From positions 9,860,856 to 9,924,855 of the forward strand of contig NC_083636.1 in assembly GCF_963576545.1 (NCBI RefSeq): 64,000 nt of DNA, in the 5' to 3' direction. The DNA comes from Limanda limanda (taxonomy: Eukaryota; Chordata; Actinopteri; Pleuronectiformes; Pleuronectidae). The first letter of the stretch is position 1. Each line of letters begins with the position of its first letter. Below are positions 1-10,021 of the stretch, one piece after another. Below the pieces are notes generated by a model, which saw only the letters and a list, made by a program, of their open reading frames with translations, was not told the DNA's origin and did not search any database. A program made the translations under genes and the position numbers.

Positions 1-1180
1 TGTCAGTTATGCAAACAGGACTTGCAGGAAAAGCCTACACAATGCTCAAGGTCGTTGTTTTCCATTTCTATTTTCTCAGAATGTGTATCACAATATAATC
101 TCATTGAGATACAAATGATGTCATCCTTTGCCCACTGGATGCATTTTAGCGAAACACTCAGGGACTGGCCACACAATGAAAGTTACTTTTGCCCTCAAAG
201 CAGATCGGTCTGTTGGGTTTTGCACAGGTTTACAAAAATAAACAGGTTTTAGGAGCTAGGTTGTCAACACAAGCTTTAAGGTGTCTCTGAAATCAAAACT
301 GCATTTTTAAGGCTGTACTATTTTACCAAATACTCATATTATGTCTCGTAGTATTTTGTGAAGTCTAATATCCTTGACCTGCCCAGCACACGAATATACA
401 ATTAGTGACAAGATGAAAAACAGGGTGAAGCTTTTTCTCATTAAAAGCAAAATATCTTTTGTCAGAAATTGGTTTGGAGATAAATTGAGTTTAAAAGAGA
501 CTGAATATTGGACTTAATTTGCCCGGTAGCCAGAAATAAATGCGTGTTTACTGCAGTTTGTGTATATAAGTTATTGTTTGCTAACACCTTTTACATATCA
601 ACTTAATGATAATGTCGCTGCTTCAACAAGAGCAACACAAATGGAAACTAACCAATTAAAAATGCTTTTACACATTTATTTATCTGCCATTCTCTTATCT
701 GCTATATGCTTGTGTTTATTTTAAGTAGAAAGACATGAGTTTTATGCTGGAAGGGAGAACTGAGAAGCATTTTTATGGACCCTGAAGACAGTGGATTTAT
801 TCTATGATAGTAGAAAAGGATGGATTTTCTGGACCCTGCCCTTTGTAACACAGATGGCAGGCTGAGAGTTACTTGATAACCATCAAGAGGGTGGGATCTG
901 AGCTCCCATGAAAGTTATAAAACCATACATCAGTGGGAGTCGCTATAACATAATCCAACAAATGGTCTGTAAATGGTTTGTATTTATGTTTTCTATCGAC
1001 CACTGGGGATTTAAAACACAGTTTTTGCCATTCACACATTCATGCAGTGCATCTCATAGCAGCAGGAACCATTTGGGGTTCAGCATCTTGCTCAAAGCAT
1101 TCTGGTGTGTGGATGACCTCCTGCAGCCACAGACGCCAACCATTAATTTAATCACAAATATTGCAATTTAGAATATAATA
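1..1180. other. Noncoding AT-rich DNA, no feature recognised
   Basis: No splice-bounded or family-like reading frame is visible. The frame at 908-1171 has no recognisable motif and looks like chance. Confidence 0.5.
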
Positions 1181-1505
1181 TAATATATATTTATTGTCCA
1201 AGGTCCAAGGTGCAAATGTGTCTTTGGCTAACCAAGCACCAGATAAACCACAACTTAAAAAAACAAACAAGCAATTAGTAAAACAAACACATAGATAGGG
1301 TTAAGTTATACATAAAAAAAGTTCATGTCAATCCCTTCTGTCACATTGTAGAGTTCAGGATATTGATGGCACTTGGGATGAAGGACTTCTGAAACATGTT
1401 TTTAGTTGCTAGAGGGACCTCCTTGTTGTCTCCCCTGTCCAATGCAATGTAATGTCCATTTAAGTGTATGTATCTGTCTGAGATAACTGGGGTCAAATAA
1501 AGACT
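1181..1505. repeat. Probable LINE-type 3'-end repeat fragment
   Basis: The text resembles dispersed fish repeats of the kind 'ttattgtccaaggt...cacttgggatgaaggacttct', usually found in 3' ends of fish LINEs. It is recognised by eye only, so clade and boundaries are uncertain. It lies just upstream of the CpG-rich promoter patch. Confidence 0.35.
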
Positions 1506-1554
1506 TTAACAACAGAACCAGTGTCTCCTGAATGAGTGACAATGACTGCAATTC

Positions 1555-1640
1555 ATCACCAAGCCGCTGTGAGGCGCTGCTGAGAGCGGCGCGCAGCAGC
1601 TGACGTGAACACGTGTGGAAGAAGAAGAGACTGTTTACAT
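1555..1640 (+). promoter_or_regulatory. CpG-rich promoter patch upstream of a first exon
   Basis: About seven CpGs fall within roughly 60 bases, against a CpG-poor background. The patch holds a CRE-like TGACGTGA and, overlapping its end, an E-box core CACGTG. No TATA box is seen. The position about 150-230 bases upstream of a good start codon and first-exon donor suits a housekeeping-type promoter. The transcription start itself cannot be placed. Confidence 0.4.
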
Positions 1641-1760
1641 GTTTTCAGCTAACAACATTATCTTTGTAAAATATTTTTACAATAACAATTTAACCGGGGT
1701 TGGTTTCGGGTATTTCACCAAGAAGCAAAAAAACCAAATGACAAGAATTCACCTGTTAGC

Positions 1761-1781
1761 ATGACGGCTACCGCTAGCTAG
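1761..1781 (+). other. Short upstream ORF
   Basis: An ATG followed by five sense codons and TAG ends 12 bases before the main ATG at 1794. If the leader is transcribed as inferred, this uORF could lower initiation at the main start. Confidence 0.3.
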
Positions 1782-1793
1782 CTCTCAGGGAGG

Positions 1794-1892
1794 ATGCTAA
1801 CTCTGCTACCCGTCCTGAAGCTGCTGAATGTGGGACCACACACCTGGACTCAGCCTGCTGGAAACACTGGGCTCAAATCTATCCGTGTAAAG
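1794..1892 (+). CDS. Putative first coding exon, mitochondrial-presequence-like (partial gene)
   Basis: An ATG with A at -3 (AGGATGC) opens 33 codons that end exactly at AAG before the strong donor GTAAGATC, so the exon ends in phase 0. The peptide begins MLTLLPVLKLLNVGP. It contains K9, K15-free hydrophobic stretches, K28, R31 and K33, and no Asp or Glu. That composition fits a mitochondrial targeting presequence, although this is an inference from composition. The CpG patch upstream and the uORF in the leader support a true 5' end. I do not recognise the protein. The next exon is not identified: the candidate at 46581 would have to be read in its phase-0 frame to follow this one, and it gives nothing familiar. 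It could also be a noncoding RNA exon or a chance ORF. Confidence 0.4.
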
Positions 1893-4800
1893 GTAAGATC
1901 ATATTAATCTATTTTATGTTATTATAAGTTGTGTGTGCGCTTAACCTTTTCATGTATAAAAATGGAAAAAGTTACAATCGACTTGATGTAATTGTGGGCT
2001 TCTGCTGTTGTGTATATGTGTGTGTGTGTGTGTGTGGTGCGCAACTTCATACCTTTTAATTTCATATTTCAATTAAATAATTGTAAAAATGCAATATTTA
2101 TAGTACAAGTAGTGAGGTAATGGGTTGATCTTTGTATGTCTCTCTCTCTCTCTCTTTGCTATTAACCTATCTATTGATTTATCTCAGCCCATAGTGTTGG
2201 TTACGTTAGAGACGTCTTCAGCTCTGCAGGGATTTAAAAGGGTCTTTAGAGATTGTTGTCATTTAAAACTTTGAAACCCGTACAAGTAGAAGTGGTTGTT
2301 TGTGTTGTTTCACATTAACTGAACAGTTTTTCCAGTTTGATAAGTAGGCTACATACTGTTATGTTCTGTCTTCTTATTTCACAAATCTCTGTGTGTGTAT
2401 GCGGAACACATCGAGAACTGTTCATCTTATCGGCTTCACTCTTGGCATGTGTTTGTTAAATTCAGTGTCGACTTTGGTGCGGTTTGGACATGACAGAGTC
2501 GAATATGGCTTATTCCATGTCCTCGGATAAATTACAGCAGTGGTCGGTAAACAGTAGCCCACAGTACGGTGGCTGAGAGGGCTCAACGCACTGCAAATTC
2601 AGAAAACAGATGCAAATTTGATGGACACAAAAATCAAAACGCATGCAAAAACAGAAACACACTGCAAATTGGGAAAACGACAGCAGAAATGTTTCAAGGG
2701 GACCCGAAGAAGTGACGAACCTGGCTGTAGTTCGATGCTTTTTGAAGTTCCATCACCACTGACGAGTAGCAGACTTCTATAACGTCACAAAGAATTGAGA
2801 GACAGCCAAGTTCATCACTGTTTCTGGGTCCCCTGGAAACATTTCTGGTGTTGTTTTTTGCTTGTTTTTTTGTTTGCATTAACATGTGTCCCTTCAGATC
2901 ATTTTGATCATTTGATCATTTTCATTTCACAGTATCAGACATTCACGGTTATCGCGGTTGCTGATCTCCGTCATGGCAACAACATTCATGGAGTCACTCC
3001 CTCTATAGCGGTTTGTCGTACTGACTTGAGCTTCCCCGAACTTATCAAACATGTGAACAGCTCTGTGTCTGCAGCGGTGGCATAGCTTCATTACCACAGG
3101 CCAGGCAAACAGCCCCTTCTATACAGACAGGTTTAGAACTTGCACTGCACTCTATGCTAAATTAATAACCTACCTACATAGCCACTCAACCACTTTAACA
3201 ATAGCAGCCATTCGCTTCATGTTCGAAGTTGCAGTTAGTAAGCCTGAAATCTATTGCAAAAAGATAGAAGAAGACAACGACAGGTATTGTTATCATATAG
3301 TCCAATATTTTTCATATAGTTTGTTAACATACAACGTTCACAAATTAGATTTTGTTGTGCTTTAATTTAACTATATGGCTATTTTTGCTTCTACAGCAAC
3401 TCTCTGCAATACTGTGCACTTCAAACTACAATTCGCTGCGTGTGTGTGGAGTCGAGTGTGTTAGTCAACTTGGCTCCTCTAGATATCTCTCCTTTTTGAC
3501 CCTCTCTGTGCTTGTTGGCTTTAGGCCTAGACCACCACCACACACACACACACACACACACAAACGCACACACACACACACACGCGCATACACCCACAAA
3601 CTGCGGCACCTGTTGCCAAACCACCCAGCAGCGGCGGTGCTGGTGAGCTGGCTCAGCCTCTCTCAGTGATTACAGCAGGAAGTTGGCGATAAGAGCAGAA
3701 ATGTCACCTTGGTCTCTGCAGCTTCTGAAAACTCCATAAAACTTTGATTGTGAGCTCACTCTCACACACATACACAGAAGTGCTGACTGTAAAACTGTGC
3801 TGAGTGGGAATTGATTACCTCCTTTTGGGAGTTTTTGAACATTATTCCTGAAGTATGAGCTGAAACCCAGACTGTCAGCGAGAAAATGGTGAATTTTAGA
3901 ATGATTCCAAATCTGTTTATCTAACTGACTACCTGTCGTCAATGTCTTAGTTTCTTGCCAAACAGTTACCGCTGCTACACCTGTCAAGCTTCTAATTCTA
4001 TAATGGTACAGATGTAGTCATGTTTACCAATATAAAGTCTGGGGAACCGTTGGAACAATGTGTTCAGACAGAAGTAGCTGGCGACCGATGAAGATTATTC
4101 GTGGTAGATTAGATAATGTTTAGCTAGCAGGCTAAAGATAATTTTGTAAAAGTGTTTTAGATAAGCATGTGATGGCCATGAAATGATATCATACATTCAG
4201 ATTGAGCCTTTAGTATGTCTCAGAAATATGAGGATTGTTGTGATTAAATGTATAATCTTTTTATACCAAAATTCGTGAATATACATGTTTTTTTGTGGAA
4301 AACCTGCTGAGGATTAGTAAACAGTAGAAAGCAGCAGAGGCCAGTGACTCATTACTTCAGTCACTCAAACCTCAATTCCAGCCGATAACTGTTTTGAAAT
4401 GTGTGTGGCTGCCTGAATGGACTCACAGGCGAGTTGTGGCTGAGATGGCAGAAAGTCAGATAAGTTGCAGACAGATGTGACAAGTCTCTACTGCCCTGAT
4501 GTCTGAGTGTCATGTTTCTGCCAAACAGAGCTGGAGCTGTTAATACCTGTGACCTCACCACAGTCATTGGACCTGGGAATAAATGATGAAGAGAAAAAAA
4601 CAATGTTAGTGCGTGTTAGTCAAGACCAGCTCACATTGGCCCTTATTCTGATAGTTGACTGGCTCGATGCGACCTGCAGTTCTACAGAACAACATAGTTA
4701 ATGAATCATATGCTCATTGTGCCTAAGTATCGCTCCTGATAGATCCCCATCAAAAGCTCCACAGACCTGCGGTACCTGCCTGGTTGGTCAGCCATTTCGG

Positions 4801-7800
4801 GGAGGAGTTCAAGAACTTTGGTTTATGTCAGTTTGCATCATGAAATCAAGCACATCTGAATAAACAAAAATGCAGAATTCGTTTTGTGGCTCAGTTCCCT
4901 GTTCAGGTTAAAGGGACATACCTGAACCTATCCAGTGTGAGAGCTACTAAAATCCACCTGGTGTGGATGCACATGCAGTCCTGAGGTGGTTTGTGAGACT
5001 TAAACTAAACACAACAGGAACCAGAAACACCTTAGGCAAATAAGGGAATACTTTTAAACTACAAGTCCCCTTGTTCCACCAGGAGAATAATTCAACAGTT
5101 TTTTGCTGGTCACAGAGATACTGTATACTCAGTAGTAAATATCCGCCTCCCTATCAGTATGAATAGGCAGGTGGTGTAAGCTGCAGACACACAGAAGCAG
5201 TCTGTGCAAATACATGCAGGCACATGGACAGGGAAACACCTGCCCACACCCAGGTGATATGGTGTCTGACCTACTGTGATAACAGCTGAGAGGACCCCGC
5301 CCCCCCCCCCCCCCCTCGCTCCCCTTCGGTGGCTGACATGCAGACAGCAGCAGCGACAGCTGTCTCTCAGCCAAGTGCTGACCTTTCTCTGTTTGTGTGA
5401 AAAGCTCAGTTCCTCTTTTGCATGAGATAAAGCCGTTGTTACTCTGGGATTATCTTCTCCCAGGAGCCAAACAGCAGTTAAAAATGATGCAAATGGACCA
5501 GTCCACAGGCAAACTGGGCTGCAGAGAGCAGAGATGGCCAGGACCGGTTTGGGCAACTAACGTTACAGCTTTTCTTGTTCATTTTCTATTGACAGTTGTA
5601 GATTTCATTTTCCCGGAAAGTGCCAGCTGTTGCCAAGAAACATTTTTCTTTCTCACAAAATGTTCATAGACTAAGTGCTTTTTCAGGTTTTATCTCACAT
5701 TCGCAGGTGGCTTCTGATTCACATCATGAACAGGGAGATCATCCTTTATAGCCAGATGACTCAGGTTCAATCCCGTGTGCAGGTAAATGTCCTTACTGAA
5801 AAAACAATGTGTTCCATGTTGATGTGGACAAGTGACCGCAGGAAGTTCTGATGAAGCTTAGGATAACATTATGTCTTAATGGACCTGTCTCTTAAGAAAG
5901 CCCTCATGGCCATTGTCATAGACTTTACAAATTTTTTTACGCATCTGTCACCATATTGGCTGAAAATGGGTCGTCCACACTAATATGTTTTAATAGAAGA
6001 ACATGGAATGTAAACAATCTTTGTGCAGACGAGCTTCATCAAGTTTAATCTCTATCTGTAACATGCCTAAAAATACATATCAAATGACTGTTCAAACCCA
6101 CTGAGCATTCCCAGGCAGTTGCAGCAGATCACTTGAATACCAGCTCCTTTCCTGCAAGTGTAGACAGCAGTAGCTTTATAAAATACAGTCTTTAGTTGCA
6201 CAACGGTTACTAGCAAAGACCACAAGGTCAGCTAAGCTTGTAATTATTATCCATATCGCATTCACCACTGATGTTCGAGGCGGGAGGTTTTCTTCCGGAG
6301 AAGGGTCACATGATTTGTGATGAATCACCAGAGAACAATGCCCCATGACTGATAAGAACCAGTCTGTAAGTGAATGCGAGTTTAAAAATGTTTGGACTTT
6401 CCAGACCAAAATGAAACCCTTGAGTTTTCATAAAACTAAAAGGGAGGCAGCAGTAAGGCTGCGGCGGTCTGTCTGATACCACCTCCGCATGTGGTCTGAG
6501 TGATTGGATCCAAGGATGCTTACAGATAGTATTTGGGTTTCGTTCAGATCTGAACTGATCACCCAGACTCATATTAACAGATGATTATACCAGGTCTGAA
6601 CGGGCACTCTGTGGTTTCACAATTCAGTCATTGTAAAGGCTATAGGGTTCTATCATCTACTTGTGACTGGAAACCTTTTTTTCTGTATATTATAATAATA
6701 AATCACATTTTCATGGACAAAACATTTCATTAGAAAATTACCTGATTTCATTCAATATACTGGACATTCAAAAAATTACTGTTCTGATATTTATTTTGTC
6801 TAAACAAATTCTGTTGGGTAGGCTTGGTGATTCCTACCATGCACCAGTGCTAACAAGCTCCATACACTTGTCTGGAGTGATACATAGCCCAAAGGCAAGT
6901 GGTCCCTGAGAAGACACAGGGAGGCAAAGTATGTTATAGTGCAGCTGAAACAGGTTTTGTTTGTGTTTGCAGCTTCAAATCAAATCAGTAGATCATGACT
7001 GGATGGGGTTTTATCAGGAAAACTGAGATGATGGGTGAAATCGGTAAACATTAAAATGTTTTGGTGTGAAAATGTGTGGATTAACATGTTGCTGTTGTGC
7101 AGGGACTGGCTGAATTTGTGTCCCATCATATCACTTTTGGGAGGACTGTTTAGAAGCCAGTGTTTATCAGAGCAGATGGAGATTTATGTGGGTGTTGTCT
7201 TGTGGGGGAATTTGTAGCTTCTGCAGGTTTTCCTTTTTAGAGAGCAGCACGGGGCACAACTGCTGTGGCAGGAGGTTTCCACTGAGCTTTGGGTGCAGCT
7301 TTGATGTCACAACTCATTACCCTGAGCACCGGCTTAGCCAGAAGCAGGCTATTGTTTTTGCCCCTGAGTGTGTCTGTGTGTGGACGCACTCTCACGAAAT
7401 CTTGTGTGAATTTTAATCCGGAGGGTATCTCCTGATGATTGACAAGGTCAAAGCACATTTTCCAAGATATCAAATTACAGACAACCCAAAGCTTATATTA
7501 ATCAAATACCCAAAGTTAAGAATTGCATTTGAAAGGTTAAATGCAAATAAGTTTAATTGAATAAATGTAGGCTCAGCTGAGTTTATTAAACTGAATGATT
7601 GTTTCTGAGAAAACAGTGATCTCATTAATGTGACAATAGAGAAACAAAATGGCCAAGCTTTAAACGTGTGTGTGTGTGTGTGTGTGTCAGACATCAAGAG
7701 ATCATGTGGTGTTGTGTCCTTTAGGCCATGCTGGTTCGTTGACAACAGTAGCTGACCTGACATTTGCTAAATCTGTATGAATACACACCCTTTTGTCCTT

Positions 7801-8305
7801 GAAAGGCAACAACAGACCTGACATTTTCCACCCGGGCCTCTCCGGTTACAGCTAATCTTTAATGTCTTTACCGGCAGGAGGCTCCTCTTCATTTTGCGTA
7901 TCCTCGGGATAGACGCAGACATTGTTCAGTCTCCAGGAATGTAAATGAGCCAAGTCACAGTGAGTCAGCACCTGGGCCGAGGTAACAGGAGTACGGCTGC
8001 GGCTTTTTAATACGTACAGAGAAGCCTGTAATATTGGTGTGTTTGCTTTTGTGGGTCTGTGTGTGTGTATTTAAAGTGGGACGTCTCCTTTTGACGTTGC
8101 CTCGTGCCTTCATCAAACAACGTGAAGGAAGACAACCCCTGAGATTGTTTGGTCTCCCTAATGAAAGAATATGACGAACACGTCACTGACTTTTCATATT
8201 TTTATGAATAAATGTTGATTGAACACTATGAGAATCAGTAGATCTCATGGGGACCAAAGCTTGGTTCTTAAGAGGCAGAACTTAATTTCTGAGTGTATGT
8301 ATTCT
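1893..8305. other. Long noncoding stretch, probably intron of the 1794 gene
   Basis: It contains simple repeats (TG at about 2018-2036, CT at about 2138-2156, CA at 3538-3591, poly-C at about 5297-5315, TG at 7669-7687) and a MITE-like piece near 6430-6600 with inverted 'cacctccgcatgtggtct'-type text. No exon with convincing splice sites and a familiar protein was found. The minus frame at 5110-5556 crosses the poly-C run and is not protein-like. Confidence 0.4.
3537..3591. repeat. (CA)n microsatellite, interrupted
   Basis: Runs of CA are broken by AACG and GCG interruptions. The coding-like frames across it on both strands are low-complexity artefacts. Confidence 0.9.
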
Positions 8306-8329
8306 GCTCAAGTTGGAAACTTTCCATGG

Positions 8330-8392
8330 GAATATACGGGAATTAACGGGAATATACGGGAATTAACGGGAATAAACGGGAATAAACTGGAA
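8330..8392 (+). repeat. Short tandem array of ACGGGAAT-type subterminal motifs
   Basis: Seven or so copies of GGGAAT follow each other at about 10-11-base spacing, alternating 'atatac', 'attaac' and 'aataaac' linkers. Such arrays near transposon ends usually serve as transposase binding sites; that role is inferred here. Confidence 0.7.
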
Positions 8393-8635
8393 ATGTTGTG
8401 GGTAATTTATACTAACTGTATTTACCTTGTCATATACAGACATAAATATAAACATTTTGTATGTCATAGGCTGATTTGAGCCCTGAGGAAACTTTGGGCA
8501 CTTGACTATATGCTTCTGCATCGTTGTGTCATTCTTAACATAGGTCTTTGCACAGTATTTGCAAATGTACACAGCCTTTCCTTCTACATTGGATGGGGTG
8601 AAATGTCTCCATACATGAGATAGTGCACGTGGCAT
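8363..8635 (-). pseudogene. BED-type zinc finger fragment of an hAT transposase
   Basis: The 90-residue frame starts MPRALSHVWRHF and shows a BED finger. Aromatic W9 and F12 are followed by C25-x2-C28 and H42-x3-C46, the usual order W..HF...C..C...H...C. In hAT transposases this N-terminal domain binds the element's ends. After residue about 50 the frame runs into the ACGGGAAT array and loses protein character. The dimerisation and catalytic domains are missing, so it cannot act as a transposase. It could be a surviving first exon of a larger element whose remainder was deleted. A domesticated ZBED gene is less likely because no further exon is visible. Confidence 0.6.
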
Positions 8636-9129
8636 TGTTCTGTAGAATAAGATGAGAAAAAAGTTTGTAAAAAAACGCTAATGCAAAGGCAGAGATATAA
8701 ATAGTTAGCCAAACAATTGGAATCGTCTGTAAACATATTTTACAATTGATGGATAAATGAATGGAAATAGGCTAGATGAACAGATGAACAATCCTCGATC
8801 AGCATGCTAATATATTTTCCCCAGTAATATCATCGAAACGTACCTGACTAGTCCTGCACACTACAGCAGGCCTCAATAGCCCTGCTGTAGAGTGAAGCAT
8901 GCTGGGAGTTATCTGTGCATGTGATGGAAGAATGCACAGTGGAGGGTTGAAACTCAACGTGCAGTGTGTGCTGCATTCTATACATCTTTAAAATAGAGTC
9001 TTGAATGATGTTTTTATTGCTCAGCGTTTAATTTGGGTATTTATTTATTTTTTTCAAAATTCCCAAAATTCCCGAGCTAAAATCAAAGGTCAATCATTCA
9101 AAAGAAACCATTTTGCCACATGCAAGTTT

Positions 9130-9896
9130 TGACAATTGAACAGTCTGCTTCCCTTATTTTTCCCTTTCCCTCTTGACTCTTGACTCTTTCCTGTTTCTTA
9201 TTTTTAACTCGTATTCTCCATAGTTCTCTTTCATTTTTTCAGGATGTTCAAGCTTCTTTCTTTCTCAGCTTTCATAATTTGTATCCATTCTTCCTCTTTC
9301 ACCTTATTTCCTCATTTCTCCATCTCAGCTGTTCCTTTCCCCTTCTTTCCTTCCATTTCGGATGTTCTTTTTTGTCCACTATATTTTGGATTTCTATCCT
9401 CCCCTCCTTGACTCTCCTGTGTTTCTTTACTTTCATTGCCCTCTTCTCCTACTATTGTAACCTCCTTTTCTTGTCTCACCTGTAATTTTCCCCTCATCCC
9501 TCTTTTGCATTCTTTTCTTTTGTTTCCTTTCTGACCTCTCCTCCTTTTATTTCCTCCATTGCTTGATCTATTTTCCCTTTTCTCCCTTTGTCTCTCCTCC
9601 TGTTTCAGTTTCTCACCCCCTTTTCCCCACCCTTCACTCTCCTCTTTGTCATTTGTCTTTATTTTCGTCCTTAAATTGACTATTTATCCTGTCCTCTTAT
9701 CTCCTTACCAAACTTGCAATTTATTTTTAACTCTCTCACCCGTTTTTCCTTCCTTTTTTCACATTTCCTCCTCTTCTTTCATATCCGCCCTCTCTTCGCC
9801 TTTCCTCCACTCCCCTTGTCTCTTGTCAGCTCTCCTCTCATTTTCATTTCACCTCTTTCTCTTTTTCCTCCCCTCCCCCTGCGTTCTACCATGCAG
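9130..9896 (+). repeat. Very long polypyrimidine-rich tract
   Basis: For about 750 bases the plus strand is overwhelmingly C and T (TTCCTT, CTCTCC and TTTTCC words), without a clean repeat unit. Long frames on both strands (for example 9180-9485, 9559-9969) are rich in Ser/Phe/Leu/Pro or Lys/Glu only because of this bias. Confidence 0.85.
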
Positions 9897-10021
9897 CGAT
9901 GCGGCGAAGGACAATGATCTTATTCATTTCCCGCCTTGGGAAAATGTTTGTGACACTCCAAACTGCTGATGGGCAGTCGTGCGATCCCACCAGTCGACCG
10001 GGGCGCCCTCACAGGGGTCGG
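9897..10021 (+). other. Weak candidate exon after the pyrimidine tract
   Basis: The pyrimidine tract ends in an acceptor (ctaccatgcag) followed by 125 bases and a donor GTGAGA. One of the three frames is open throughout (from an ATG at 9899: MRRRTMILFISRLGKM...). The protein is not recognised and is unusually Arg-rich. The other two frames contain stops. Any acceptor-like AG after so much pyrimidine will look good, so this may be chance. Confidence 0.15.

Larger units (their letters stand above)
8310..9080 (-). mobile_element. hAT-type DNA transposon fragment (boundaries approximate)
   Basis: The left end has a subterminal array of 'acgggaat' motifs (8330-8390). The right end near 9055-9080 carries the related motif in inverted orientation ('aattcccaaaattccc'). 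Between them lies a minus-strand BED zinc finger frame. Subterminal motif clusters plus a BED finger are typical of hAT elements. No transposase catalytic (RNase H-like) region is present in the roughly 800 bases, so the copy is internally deleted and non-autonomous. Target-site duplications were not resolved. Confidence 0.5.

Noticed and set aside
5110..5556. 148-residue minus-strand open frame
   Set aside because: It runs through a poly-C tract, has no domain or signal, and overlaps another frame of equal quality; composition explains it.
5718..5790. tRNA B-box-like GGTTCAATCCC
   Set aside because: No A-box at the right distance and no cloverleaf; at most an old SINE scrap.
9559..9969. 136-residue plus-strand open frame
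   Set aside because: Ser/Phe/Pro/Leu-only peptide produced by the pyrimidine tract.
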